This document shows positions 56,501-64,000 of a DNA stretch of 64,000 bases, one piece after another. Under the pieces are notes generated by a model that was given only the letters and a program-made list of their open reading frames with translations, was not told the DNA's origin and searched no databases. The stretch comes from Rugalucina vietnamica (Eukaryota > Mollusca > Bivalvia > Lucinida > Lucinidae). Location: assembly GCA_964017185.1 (NCBI GenBank), contig OZ024880.1, positions 36,670,329 through 36,734,328 on the forward strand. Direction: 5' to 3'. Every line of letters starts with the position of its first letter. The stretch's first letter is position 1. A program made the translations under genes and the position numbers.

Positions 56501-58217
56501 AACATAGATTGAGGGTACACGTTAGAACCGCCTCTATTAAAGTATTACGGCTTGTCAGAGAATGCTCTTAGTCTCATCAAAAACTACTTGAGTAATAGGA
56601 AACAGTGTGTCAAATTGGGTACTTTTATCAGTGATTTTAAAGATATTTACAAAGGTGTTCCTCGGGGCTCAATTTTAGGTCCTGTACTTTTTAACATTTT
56701 TATTAATGATATATTCTATTTTATAACAGATAGTGACTTGCGTAACTATGCAGATGACAATACTGTTACCTACGCCCATAGTGACCCACAAGTTGTAAAA
56801 TCTGTACTAACTTAAGATAGTATTAAATGTGTTGATTGGTTCTCTGATAATCACATGCAGGCCAATCCAGATAAATTTCAAGCTGTAGCTGCTGGTCTGA
56901 AATCCAAGAATGAAAATTTCAGTTTTGATCTAGGTAATGGCTGTATTATTCATTGTGAGGGTGAAGTGAAATTATTAGGTGTAACCATTGATTTTAAGCT
57001 AAAATTTGATTTACGTGTATCTAACATCTGCAAAAAAAGCCTCAAGACAACTAGGGATTCTTAAACGTATTGGTAAAAACATAATATGTAAATTAGGAAA
57101 GCTGAGTATATACCATTAATTCATACTATCTAATTTTAGTTATTGTCCTTTGTCTTGGCACTTCTGTGGTGAAACCAACACCAAAAAACTTGAACAAATC
57201 CAGGAAAGAGCTCTACATTTTATTTATAATGATTATAATTCAGACTATGACACATTACTTCTAAATTTAAAATGCCTACATTGAAGTTGAGAAGACTAAG
57301 GACAATGGCTTTAGAAGCTTTTTAAGATTTTAAACCACCAAGGACCTGTGTATTTGCATGACATGCTTAATACTAAAAACCATAATTATTCTTTTAGGTA
57401 CACTAGAACTGCTAAAATCCCTAAGAACCTCAGGCTATGGCCTCAGCTCTTTCCGGTACAGCGCAGCTAAATTATGGAATTCTTTACCTCAACATTTTAG
57501 AGATGAGACAAGTTTTAATAATTTTAAAAGTTTAATCAGTGCCTGGAACGGGGAGAGTTGTGTCTGTACTTTTTGTTCTACAGTATAGATTTGCTTTTTG
57601 TTAGCATGTTAATTTTACTGTGTTTTGTTTTTTGCAAGATGCTCTATTATGATTATCTGACCTATCTTTAGTGTATTATCTGACCTATCTTTAGTGTATT
57701 ATCTGACCTATCTTTAGTGTATTATCTGACCTATCTTTAGTGTATTTGTATCTTTAGTGTATTATCTGACCTATCTTTAGTGTATTATCTGACCTATCTT
57801 TAGTGTATTTGTATCTTTAGTGCATTATCTGACCTATCTTTAGTGCATTTGTATCTTTAAAGATGATATGTATGATTTTTTATGATAATTATGTAATTTG
57901 TGTTTGAATGTATTATAATGATATGTAGTCGGTAAATAGCTATCCATAGCTAATGTTATAATGTTTAAACTTCCCGACTTAAAATAAATTTTGACTTTGA
58001 CTTTGACTTTCACGTGTACCCACAATCTATGTTTTGAGCAAAGATAAGAAAAATATCAAAAATGTTTCAGCTGAAAATTTTCAATTTTTAAAGCTAAAAA
58101 AAATCTCTGTAAATTGCATGGGTAATTCTCGTAATGGATTTTAAGTATATAAAATAACTTACCATTTCCGAGGTAGAAGCAGGTAACAAGGAATACTATA
58201 ACAAGACGAGATACCAT
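52390..58217 (-). CDS. Predicted small secreted protein gene, Asn-rich isoform or alternative terminal exon
   Basis: I assembled this minus-strand model from splice sites. Exon 1 (58217-58163) encodes MVSRLVIVFLVTCFYLGN, a signal-peptide-like hydrophobic segment, ending ...AAATG|GTAAGT in phase 1. Exon 2 (55144-55040, acceptor TTTTCAATTTAG, donor AAG|GTAAGTGAG) is 105 nt, symmetric 1-1, residues 19-53, rich in Trp, Pro and Val. Exon 3 (acceptor CTCTCTTTATAG; coding 53690-53509) accepts phase 1 and encodes residues 54-113: a Pro-rich stretch (LDPLSVPGQPIEPW), ten consecutive Asn with flanking RN pairs, and a stop. Exon 4 (52571-52390, acceptor TCTTTTTCTCTACAG) also accepts phase 1; joined to exon 2 it gives another 113-residue product with Cys and a basic PYRRQPKLCDYRR stretch. 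Exon 3 has a donor (AAAG|GTAATT) just after its stop, so exon 4 may be 3' UTR or an alternative terminal exon. Function is unknown; I infer secretion only. Confidence 0.6.
53190..53426 (+). mobile_element. PLE copy K, 3'-UTR fragment in an intron
   Basis: GCAGAAGCCGAGGGTGAGGT through TAAGCCCGCCAGTAATTTTT to ATCGGCTTACGATAC, where it breaks off about 120 bp short of the usual 3' end. It lies between exons 4 and 3 of the predicted gene, antisense to it. Confidence 0.8.
53552..53583 (-). repeat. (AAC)n microsatellite coding the Asn run
   Basis: TTG/GTT triplets on the + strand, read on the minus strand as AAC codons for the Asn stretch of exon 3. Pure codon repetition predicts length variation between alleles. 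Confidence 0.85.
53830..53975 (-). repeat. Dispersed repeat R, copy 1
   Basis: ATATGCCTATCATAGGCAGT, AGAGCAATCTAAAAATTCTA, GGTAAAACCTCATATAACTC and AAATAAACACACCGCT occur in reverse order and orientation at about 60275-60415. The family is unknown; both copies are near the predicted gene. Confidence 0.75.
53990..54145 (-). repeat. Family N fragment, inverted
   Basis: Reverse-oriented ACCCACAATCTACATGTATG, TTTTGAGCAAAAATA and TCTCTGTAAATCGCATGGGC match the left half of family N. Confidence 0.65.
54146..54904. other. Intronic spacer, T-rich
   Basis: Between exons 3 and 2 of the predicted gene. The 69-codon frame at 54531-54740 is a Phe-rich product of pyrimidine-rich sequence, not a gene. Confidence 0.4.
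54905..54980 (-). mobile_element. PLE 3'-terminal stub L
   Basis: Only about 75 bp of the 3' end (TTTTGGAATGGGAATC ... GCCTACTTGTACCTTTT on the minus strand) with a short internal duplication of GATCAGGAAAA. It lies about 60 bp from exon 2. Confidence 0.8.
55385..55490 (-). repeat. Dispersed repeat P, copy 3
   Basis: Reverse complement matches 19987-20093 (GATCCTTGAAGAGC ... GATTTGGCAACAT). A T-run of about 27 follows at 55493-55520. Confidence 0.6.
55521..56167. other. Intronic spacer
   Basis: No repeat or exon recognised; several TGACGTCA-like words (about 55850, 56018). Confidence 0.35.
56168..56312. repeat. Hairpin element F3
   Basis: A strong stem GGGAGGGTTGAAACCCGAGT / ACTCGGGTTTCAACGCCTCCC, with outer ends GATCAAACATGTTCTTTTCT / AGAAAACCATGATTGATCCC matching F1 and F2. 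It lies in intron 1 of the predicted gene. Confidence 0.85.
56537..58011 (+). mobile_element. 5'-truncated LINE (Jockey/CR1-like), RT remnant
   Basis: It begins inside the RT: LSLIKNYLSNRKQCVKLG, then KGVPRGSILGPVLFNIFIND (about 56652-56711), then LRNYADDNTVTYA with the catalytic YADD box (about 56739-56778). A stop at about 56813 is followed by HMQANPDKFQAVAAGLKS, VKLLGVTIDFKLKFDLRVSN and a C-terminal SFRYSAAKLWNSLPQHFRDE ... ISAWNGE near 57440-57550. Stops and frame changes make it dead. The 3' end is AATAAATTTTGACTTTGACT-type (GACTTT)n. The ending SAWNGESCVCTFC tail is typical of this RT group. It is in intron 1 of the predicted gene, antisense to it. Confidence 0.88.
57652..57856 (+). repeat. 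23-bp minisatellite in the LINE 3' region
   Basis: TTATCTGACCTATCTTTAGT plus GTA, about eight to nine times, with a shorter TTTGTATCTTTAGTG variant interspersed. It lies between the LINE C-terminus and its (GACTTT)n tail. Confidence 0.9.
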
Positions 58218-58271
58218 CTCTGGGTCCAAGTAGTGAGCAAATGATTAAAGATGACCAGACAGGGGCTCCTT

Positions 58272-58277
58272 CTTATA
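58272..58277 (-). promoter_or_regulatory. Candidate TATA box of the predicted secreted-protein gene
   Basis: TATAAG on the minus strand, 55 bp upstream of the ATG at 58217, leaving room for initiation at about 58245 and a 5' UTR of about 30 nt. A MITE starts 4 bp further upstream (58281). Confidence 0.45.
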
Positions 58278-58280
58278 ATT

Positions 58281-58515
58281 GAGCCGCGACGCGAGAAATC
58301 CGGTCTTCGGGAGTTCCGACCAGCTGCGACACAAACCGGCCTGTACAGTCGCAGAAGCAGGCAAGAAGTTTGAAATTTCGGATTTAAGAAGAAGAGAAAT
58401 GGTACTATCCGTGTATCGAAAACAAAGGCGCTGATCAGCTTCGCAGTTACTGTGAAGCTGATCTTCGCCTTTGTTTTAGCATAGGCAAAAATCCGGTTTT
58501 CTCACAATGCGGCTC
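58281..58515. repeat. Two-hairpin MITE, copy M5, at the gene promoter
   Basis: GAGCCGCGACGCGAGAAATC / GGTTTTCTCACAATGCGGCTC termini and the internal stem AACAAAGGCGCTGATCAGCT / AGCTGATCTTCGCCTTTGTT. Same orientation as M2. It ends 4 bp from the candidate TATA box. Confidence 0.85.
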
Positions 58516-58725
58516 ATAAACACCAGGAAACATTAAAGCCAAAACACGTTACAAGCCAATTAAGCTAATGACAGGTCAAAACTTAATTTAAATTTTAATT
58601 AATCAATTAAAAATCGAATAATAAGTAATATGTTTGCACCTTAATATTAAATCTTTAAGAGGAGTGCTTTATAAAGTTACAAGACCGCCCTAAACTCAGG
58701 ATTGAGTATGCACATCTGAGTGTGT

Positions 58726-58754
58726 ATGAGTGAGTGAGTGAGTGAGTGAGTGAG
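58726..58754 (+). repeat. (GAGT)n microsatellite
   Basis: About seven GAGT units. Confidence 0.9.
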
Positions 58755-60274
58755 CAATCAATTAATGTAAGGCCAAAAATAAAATGTTTGCATTTGCCTA
58801 CCGACCTACTTTTTTCTGCCAAAAAATCTGTATATTATGCATACAGGCAAGTTTTCGTAATGGTATTAGCTATTATGGACTTATGATAAAACCCCTTTCA
58901 CGAAGCACATGTACTATGCAGACAATGCAGTGCATTTGTATTAGCGACTTTCGGAAAAACGTTTATCAGAGTTACAAATAGGATATGTGATACATTATTA
59001 CTGACAACCCATCCAGACTGATTTATAGGTCCAAATTTATCTTGCCAAAATGCCAGGTCATATTTTGTTTTAATCGCACCAGAGGACAACTGTGGACAAC
59101 AATTGCATTTTTATTTTCTTTCTTTCTTTTTTAAGGAAATCTAATTTCCAACATTTCATCCCATTAAAAAATTCAATTTAATTCTAACGGCATTGGGGGT
59201 GGGGGGGGGGGGGTCTTGCCAGTTTATCAGTCCTTTATGCCTATTTCAAAAAAAAACATCTCGTGTTAGTTACTCAATACTCGCATTTTAAATTGACCAT
59301 GCCATTTGTGCAGACGTACACGCGGAACGCGTTCATCATACATCGAATTTGAGTTTGAGCTTTATATATTTAATACCTAACTGTAAATGAGCCAAAAATA
59401 TTCAAGATGCTAGAGCCAAGGAGCTTCTGTTGAGAAACTCATATATGATTCGTGATTGCTCCACTAGCGACGAGAATCCGCATACTTTTCGATTGCTGGG
59501 ATATGTCTATCAATGGCGGATTTTTAAAATACACATGATTCTCCGATTACACTCAGTCTGTAGATTCCATATTTCAGAGAGCAAGAGGCCAGCATGCAAA
59601 GTTAGCCAAATATTGATATTTGGTCTGTTTCGGCGATCCTTTTTGGACTTTCTCTGTGCCTACACACGGTCTTTCCATCCGCCTTTATCCTCACTTAACT
59701 TAGCGGTTCTTAACACTTACATTTCTAGCGGTGTGTTTACAAGTGACACTTCAGAAGGCCGATAATCTTACATTAATGTGATAATGGCTGTTGAAACGCT
59801 GTCTTACATCGAGTTGATTCACAGATATTTATTTTCTACGGATACTATATTTCACATATTCGGGAATAATATTCGATTTAAAAGTTAACATTAGACATCC
59901 CAAAATTATTATAAATCGAGAATAACTAGTCCATTTTGACTTTATTTATTATATTAGGGGGCCTATAGATGATTTTACGCATTGGTCTTAGTATGGCTGA
60001 GATATTTTCTACTTTACCCCATATTTGTACAAAAGTTAAAGAGATCAAAAATGGGTGCTACTGTTTGATGGCCATTTTGTTCATAATCAGGTACTCGATT
60101 TAAAACTTTTTGCTGCTATCCGGCTTTTTCATATACATCCATATAAAAGTCTGGTTTTCTCATTTTTTAGTTTCAAAGCATTTAAGTCAAGCTATCAGGA
60201 ATTAAAAATGAAACTGAGATTCTTTTAACCAATTTTTGTGCGGAACGAACTTTATTAAAACCCTTTAGTTTGTA
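58755..60274. other. Spacer without recognised gene
   Basis: Contains a G-run of 10 or more near 59201-59213. The 111-codon frame at 59430-59765 has no recognisable domain, and I see no clear splice context. Otherwise AT-rich and featureless. Confidence 0.35.
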
Positions 60275-60415
60275 GCGGTGTGTTTATTTTTTCTGTAGTT
60301 ATGTAAGGTTTTACCATATTATGAGTAGCATGTAGAAGTTTTAGATTGCTCTTTTTCTATTCTAGTCTTTGACTGCCTATGATAGGCAGATGTAGATATC
60401 ACACTCTTAAGAGCT
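60275..60415 (+). repeat. Dispersed repeat R, copy 2
   Basis: GCGGTGTGTTTATTTTTTCT, AAGGTTTTACCATATTATGA, TTTTAGATTGCTCT and TGCCTATGATAGGCAGATGT form the inverse of 53830-53975. Includes a CTATGATAG-type palindrome. Confidence 0.75.
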
Positions 60416-60889
60416 AGTCATTCTGCTCTTCGAGTGTGTTTTCAGAAAATGTTTTGTTATGTTTTATGTATTTTCTTTCCCACCTGGTGTCTATGTTGGG
60501 ACTTTTAATTTAATTTCATCGATTTCTGATCCCTCTATTCTAGTCAATGTCGAATGGGAATCTCGTGCGATTTGTTTGACGATTTATGACGACCTATATA
60601 AAACTTATCTATGGGGTACATGTATAACATTAAACCTGTTCGTCGCACTTACACCCGCGTCAGAGTCGATTTATGACGTCATCAATATAGCGTCTATCTG
60701 ACTATATGTGAATTATTCGTATTTCCATCAAAATCGATTGAAAACATCGCATTATTACCTAATGTATGAAATTTTATCTGATCATACACACGATAGACGA
60801 ATTAAGTCGATGGGTTAAAGGATACTGCTTTATCCAGTCATACGTTCGTTCGTGCATACGTCGGACATACGTTTTTCTTCAAAAAACGC
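60416..60889. other. Spacer without recognised gene
   Basis: The 80-codon frame at 60459-60701 is unrecognised. A CGTTCGTTCGTGCATACGTC stretch lies at about 60845. Confidence 0.35.
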
Positions 60890-63800
60890 CCACAACTTAA
60901 AGACCCTGGGAGCTAATTTGATGCACTCCAGGACATTTTATCATCGGTGCCAAATCATTTCCTGGGACCCCAGAAATACAAAGAATTTTTGTCCTCAAAT
61001 ATAAACTATGAAAAAAATGCATGGTTTCCATGGCAACCGTTAACGAGATTCTTGAGCATGGGGTGTACATACAAAATTGATCATATCTCCATTGTTACTT
61101 ATCCTAGACTACTGTATTTGGTCTCATTTTAAAGCTTAGACACAGTCCTTTCTTTTTATGCAAATTATTTGCATATTCATAAATTTTAATGAAAATATGA
61201 AAAATGGCAAAAAGTCGTTAAAAATCCATAAATGAACTAATTTCAGGCCCAAACTGCCATTCACGGTGACACTTTGTTATTGAACCAGTAATTTCATATG
61301 ACAAATTTATTGATGAACTGGCCCTATAAAAGATTACCTCATTTGCACATTCATGAAAATTAATAAAATGTCAATAAAGTGAGGAAAAACGAGGGAAAAC
61401 TATAACATTGCAAGGTATTGCATATGTTATATGGCCTAACTTGCATCTCTGTGACAAATTCTCAAGGCTGTTGGTGTTGTTGTCAGAGGGACCACTTTAA
61501 TCCTTATATGTTACTTAGTTTTCATACCACCTCTCATGCGATTCTAAAGAATAGGGCGTACTTACAAAAAATACTCATATTCCACCAATAGAATGTTCTA
61601 GAATACTATTGTTAGTCTGATAGTGATGCATGAACTGAACAATTTAACCTGTGTACCTCATATTTAAATCACTGAATTCACTTATTCATGAAAATTAACA
61701 AAATAAAAAAAAATGAATAAAAAAATAAATAAAAACATTAAAAATGGAGAAGAATTGTGGAACAGTAGGGGTTATATGTAACAAAATCGCTTGTACCAGA
61801 GCTGTTTATCAACCCAGGATGCTGAAAGAGGTATTCAATGAATGCTATGGCAATGTACTATGACCCTGACGTATGATATAAGAATAATCTGATTTCCAAT
61901 ATCATAAATTTTAATGAAAACTAAATAAATTTTAGAGAAAAGACAGTGAAAAAATGGGTTAACCTACAAAATGACTTATATTACGGCATTCGAAAGTCAT
62001 CTAGTGCTAAAAATGGCATCAAATGGTGTCTATGGCAATATTATAACATCCTGAACAACAAGTTATGAGTCATTTGGTGTAAGTTTCATGAGTTTTAAGA
62101 ATATCAACAAAAACTTTTGAATTTAGTGGGTGGGGAATACGGAACAATCAAGGGGGTATACGTAAAAGAGCTATAATTGGCACCAAATGATTGCTAGGAC
62201 AATTTTCTGTAACGATATAATCAGCTATTTTTGTTGTATGGATATTACTGAGATCTTCATAAATAAGAGAAAAACGGGTACACCAAAGAAAATCGCTCAT
62301 ATCTCAGCCGACAATATCATTAGAATGCTGAAAATGGTTCCATTAGAATGATGGGAGAATGCACTAATGCCATGTAGTACGATAGCTTAACCACATGTTA
62401 TTAGATTTTCTGAAAGTTACATAAAGTTTCGAAAAATATGAAAATTGAATGCTGTGCCTCACCAAAATTCATTAAATCTTGTTTGCCAGAAAGCATGATT
62501 TATCTGATACATCTGAGCACATGACAATAAACCATTGCCCTAGCAATAATTTGGGGCCATTTTGAGTCCTTCACAGCTATTGGCAGCTGAGATATAAGCA
62601 ACGTTGTTGGTGAACCACTTCATTTTTCATTGATTTTGCTATTATTTATTAAGATCTCATTAATATCAATAGATCTACAAGAAAAATAGCTGGAAACCGC
62701 GATATGACCCATCTTCAAGGATCGCAGTTCTACTCTTTTTCTTACTTTATATATCGGATTATATGGTTACAGAACATTGTCCTAGCAATCATTTATTACC
62801 AATTATAGCTCCCTACGTCTTTCAGTAACCCGGATACGTGCGTTTTCTACGTATACCCCTTAATTGTTCTGTATATTTTCTCTAAATTCAAAACGTTTTG
62901 TCAATATTCTTAAAACTAAAACACAAATGACCCATACTTTATAGTACAGGATGGTATAATAATGCCATAGACATCATTTGATGTCATTTTAGCACCATAT
63001 GACTTTTGATTGCCGAGATACAAGTAGGTACCATTTGATGTCATTTTTCAGCACCATATGACTTTTGATTGCCGAGATACAAGTTATTTTGTAGGCTAAA
63101 TTGTTTGGTTAATGTATCACTATCAGACCAATTATAGTACTCTAGAGCATTTTATTGGTGGGATATAAGTATTTTAGAAAGAACATCCTATTCTTTAGAA
63201 TCGCATGAGGAGCGGTGTGGAAACTATGTAATTTTACATCATGCAAATATTTCTTCATTGTTGATGACAATATTTGATGGCATTAAGGTTGTCCCTCTGA
63301 AAACACTGACAGTTTTGAGACTTTGTCCCAGGGATGCAAGATAGATTGGATCCTATCCAATACCTTGCAATGGATATAATTTTTATCTTGTTTTTCCTCA
63401 CTTTTTGGCAATTTTATTATTCATGAATACACAAATGAGATAATTTTCATATAGGATCATGTCATCAATAAATTCGTCATATGATATTACTGGTTAAATA
63501 ACCAAGTGTCACAACGACAGCTTGGGCCTATATTTACTTCATTTATGGAGTTTCAAAGATTGCTCTGCCATTTTGCATGTTTTCATGAAAATTAATGAAT
63601 ATGCTTATTAGCAAATTTGTAATACTTACCATAAAAAGAAAGGGCTATGTTTAAGCTTTAAAATGAGACCATGTTCAATAATCTAAGATAAGTAACAGTG
63701 GAGATATGATCAATTTTGTATGTATACCCCCATCCTCGAGAATCACGTTGACGGTTGCCATAGAAACCGTGCTTTTTGTCATAGTGCATTTGAGTTTATC

Positions 63801-63910
63801 TTGGGGGACATTTTTTTTTCATTTCCGGGGTGCCAGTAAATGATTTGGCACCCATCTAGGTTAAATTAGCTCCCGGTGTACCATGCATAGTTTGGCACTT
63901 TGTATGCAGA
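60890..63910. repeat. Giant imperfect inverted repeat (foldback), ~1.5-kb arms
   Basis: Left-arm landmarks (GGGAGCTAATTTGATGCACT at 60908; GTGCCAAATCATTTCCTGGG; GATCATATCTCCATTGTTAC at 61080; ACCTCATTTGCACATTCATG at 61337; GCTATAATTGGCACCAAATG at 62170; TTGCTAGGACAATTTTCTGT) occur in reverse complement and mirrored order on the right. Right-arm examples are ATTGTCCTAGCAATCATTTA at 62775, GGAGATATGATCAATTTTGT at 63702 and AAATTAGCTCCCGG near 63868. The centre is near 62390. Each arm is itself built from reiterated blocks with TTCATGAAAATTAA and TATCTC(C/A)G words. No transposase is seen. A one-arm relative is at 49659-50545. Confidence 0.85.
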
Positions 63911-64000
63911 TTTTGTCGTGACGTGACTCATATCTTTAATGCTATGCTCCTTGTGAGAGATACTTTTGTGCTAAAATAGCTTTTAAAATACAATTGGTAA
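63911..64000. other. Window edge
   Basis: Sequence outside the right arm; too short to classify. Confidence 0.3.

Larger units (their letters stand above)
56400..58140 (-). repeat. Family N element split by a LINE at its palindrome
   Basis: Reverse-oriented family N. The right part (CATACCCCGGTTTTACTATG stem; CAAAACATAGATTGAGGGTA up to AGAACCGCCTC) occupies 56400-56536; the left part (CGTGTACCCACAATCTATGT ... TGTAAATTGCATGGGTAATT) resumes at 58012-58140. About 12 bp of one arm tip are missing at the junction. Everything between is a LINE. Confidence 0.8.

Overview
This is a repeat-dominated, intron-rich animal window (AT-rich, no bacterial-style operons, tRNA-derived SINEs, spliced gene structure). 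The mix of repeat families points to a bivalve mollusc. The evidence is arrays with an internal tandem core plus a GACG/ACGG microsatellite ('pearl'/Helentron-INE style), repeat ends carrying CTCAGGTGAGC, and an abundant Penelope-like element (PLE) family of a kind I recall from bivalve genomes. The taxon is an inference; no marker gene is present.

Layout. 1-13450: a minisatellite of 40-bp monomers, nearly all carrying AGATCT-like sites, with higher-order periods of about 280 bp and multiples, split by a 2.9-kb non-satellite block (3391-6335). 13450-20100: three arrays with tandem cores (about 455, 157 and 150 bp), each ending in a GACG-rich tract; the middle one is split by a 1.76-kb PLE. 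20.5-27 kb: further PLE pieces, hairpin elements and a 328-bp tandem array. 27000-30246: an almost perfect A-B-B-A-B-B-A tandem array (1299-bp period). 30.2-46.5 kb: PLE 3' ends, two-hairpin MITEs, a SINE with clear target duplication, a LINE interrupted by a PLE, a miniature LTR element (TRIM), and an intact-looking tRNA-Asn(GTT). 46.7-49.7 kb: an old Tc1/mariner-like element with long inverted ends, holding four tandem copies of a transposase fragment. 49.7-52.1 kb: foldback-type repeats and a second SINE. 52.2-58.3 kb: the only convincing host protein gene, on the minus strand, a small secreted protein gene whose exons I assembled by eye from splice sites with matching phase; its introns are full of transposon debris, including a LINE inserted at the tip of a palindrome. 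58.7-60.9 kb is mostly featureless. 60.9-63.9 kb is a giant inverted repeat with arms of about 1.5 kb.

There is no operon or pathway. The genes that look functional are the tRNA and the secreted-protein gene. The main biology here is layered transposition: nested insertions and a paralogous empty site give relative ages for several families. I found no convincing new enzymatic system. The most distinctive items are the Asn-rich secreted gene with two possible terminal exons and a MITE next to its TATA box, the TRIM, the Tc1-like element with a PLE-free paralogous arm, and several hairpin families with shared ends.
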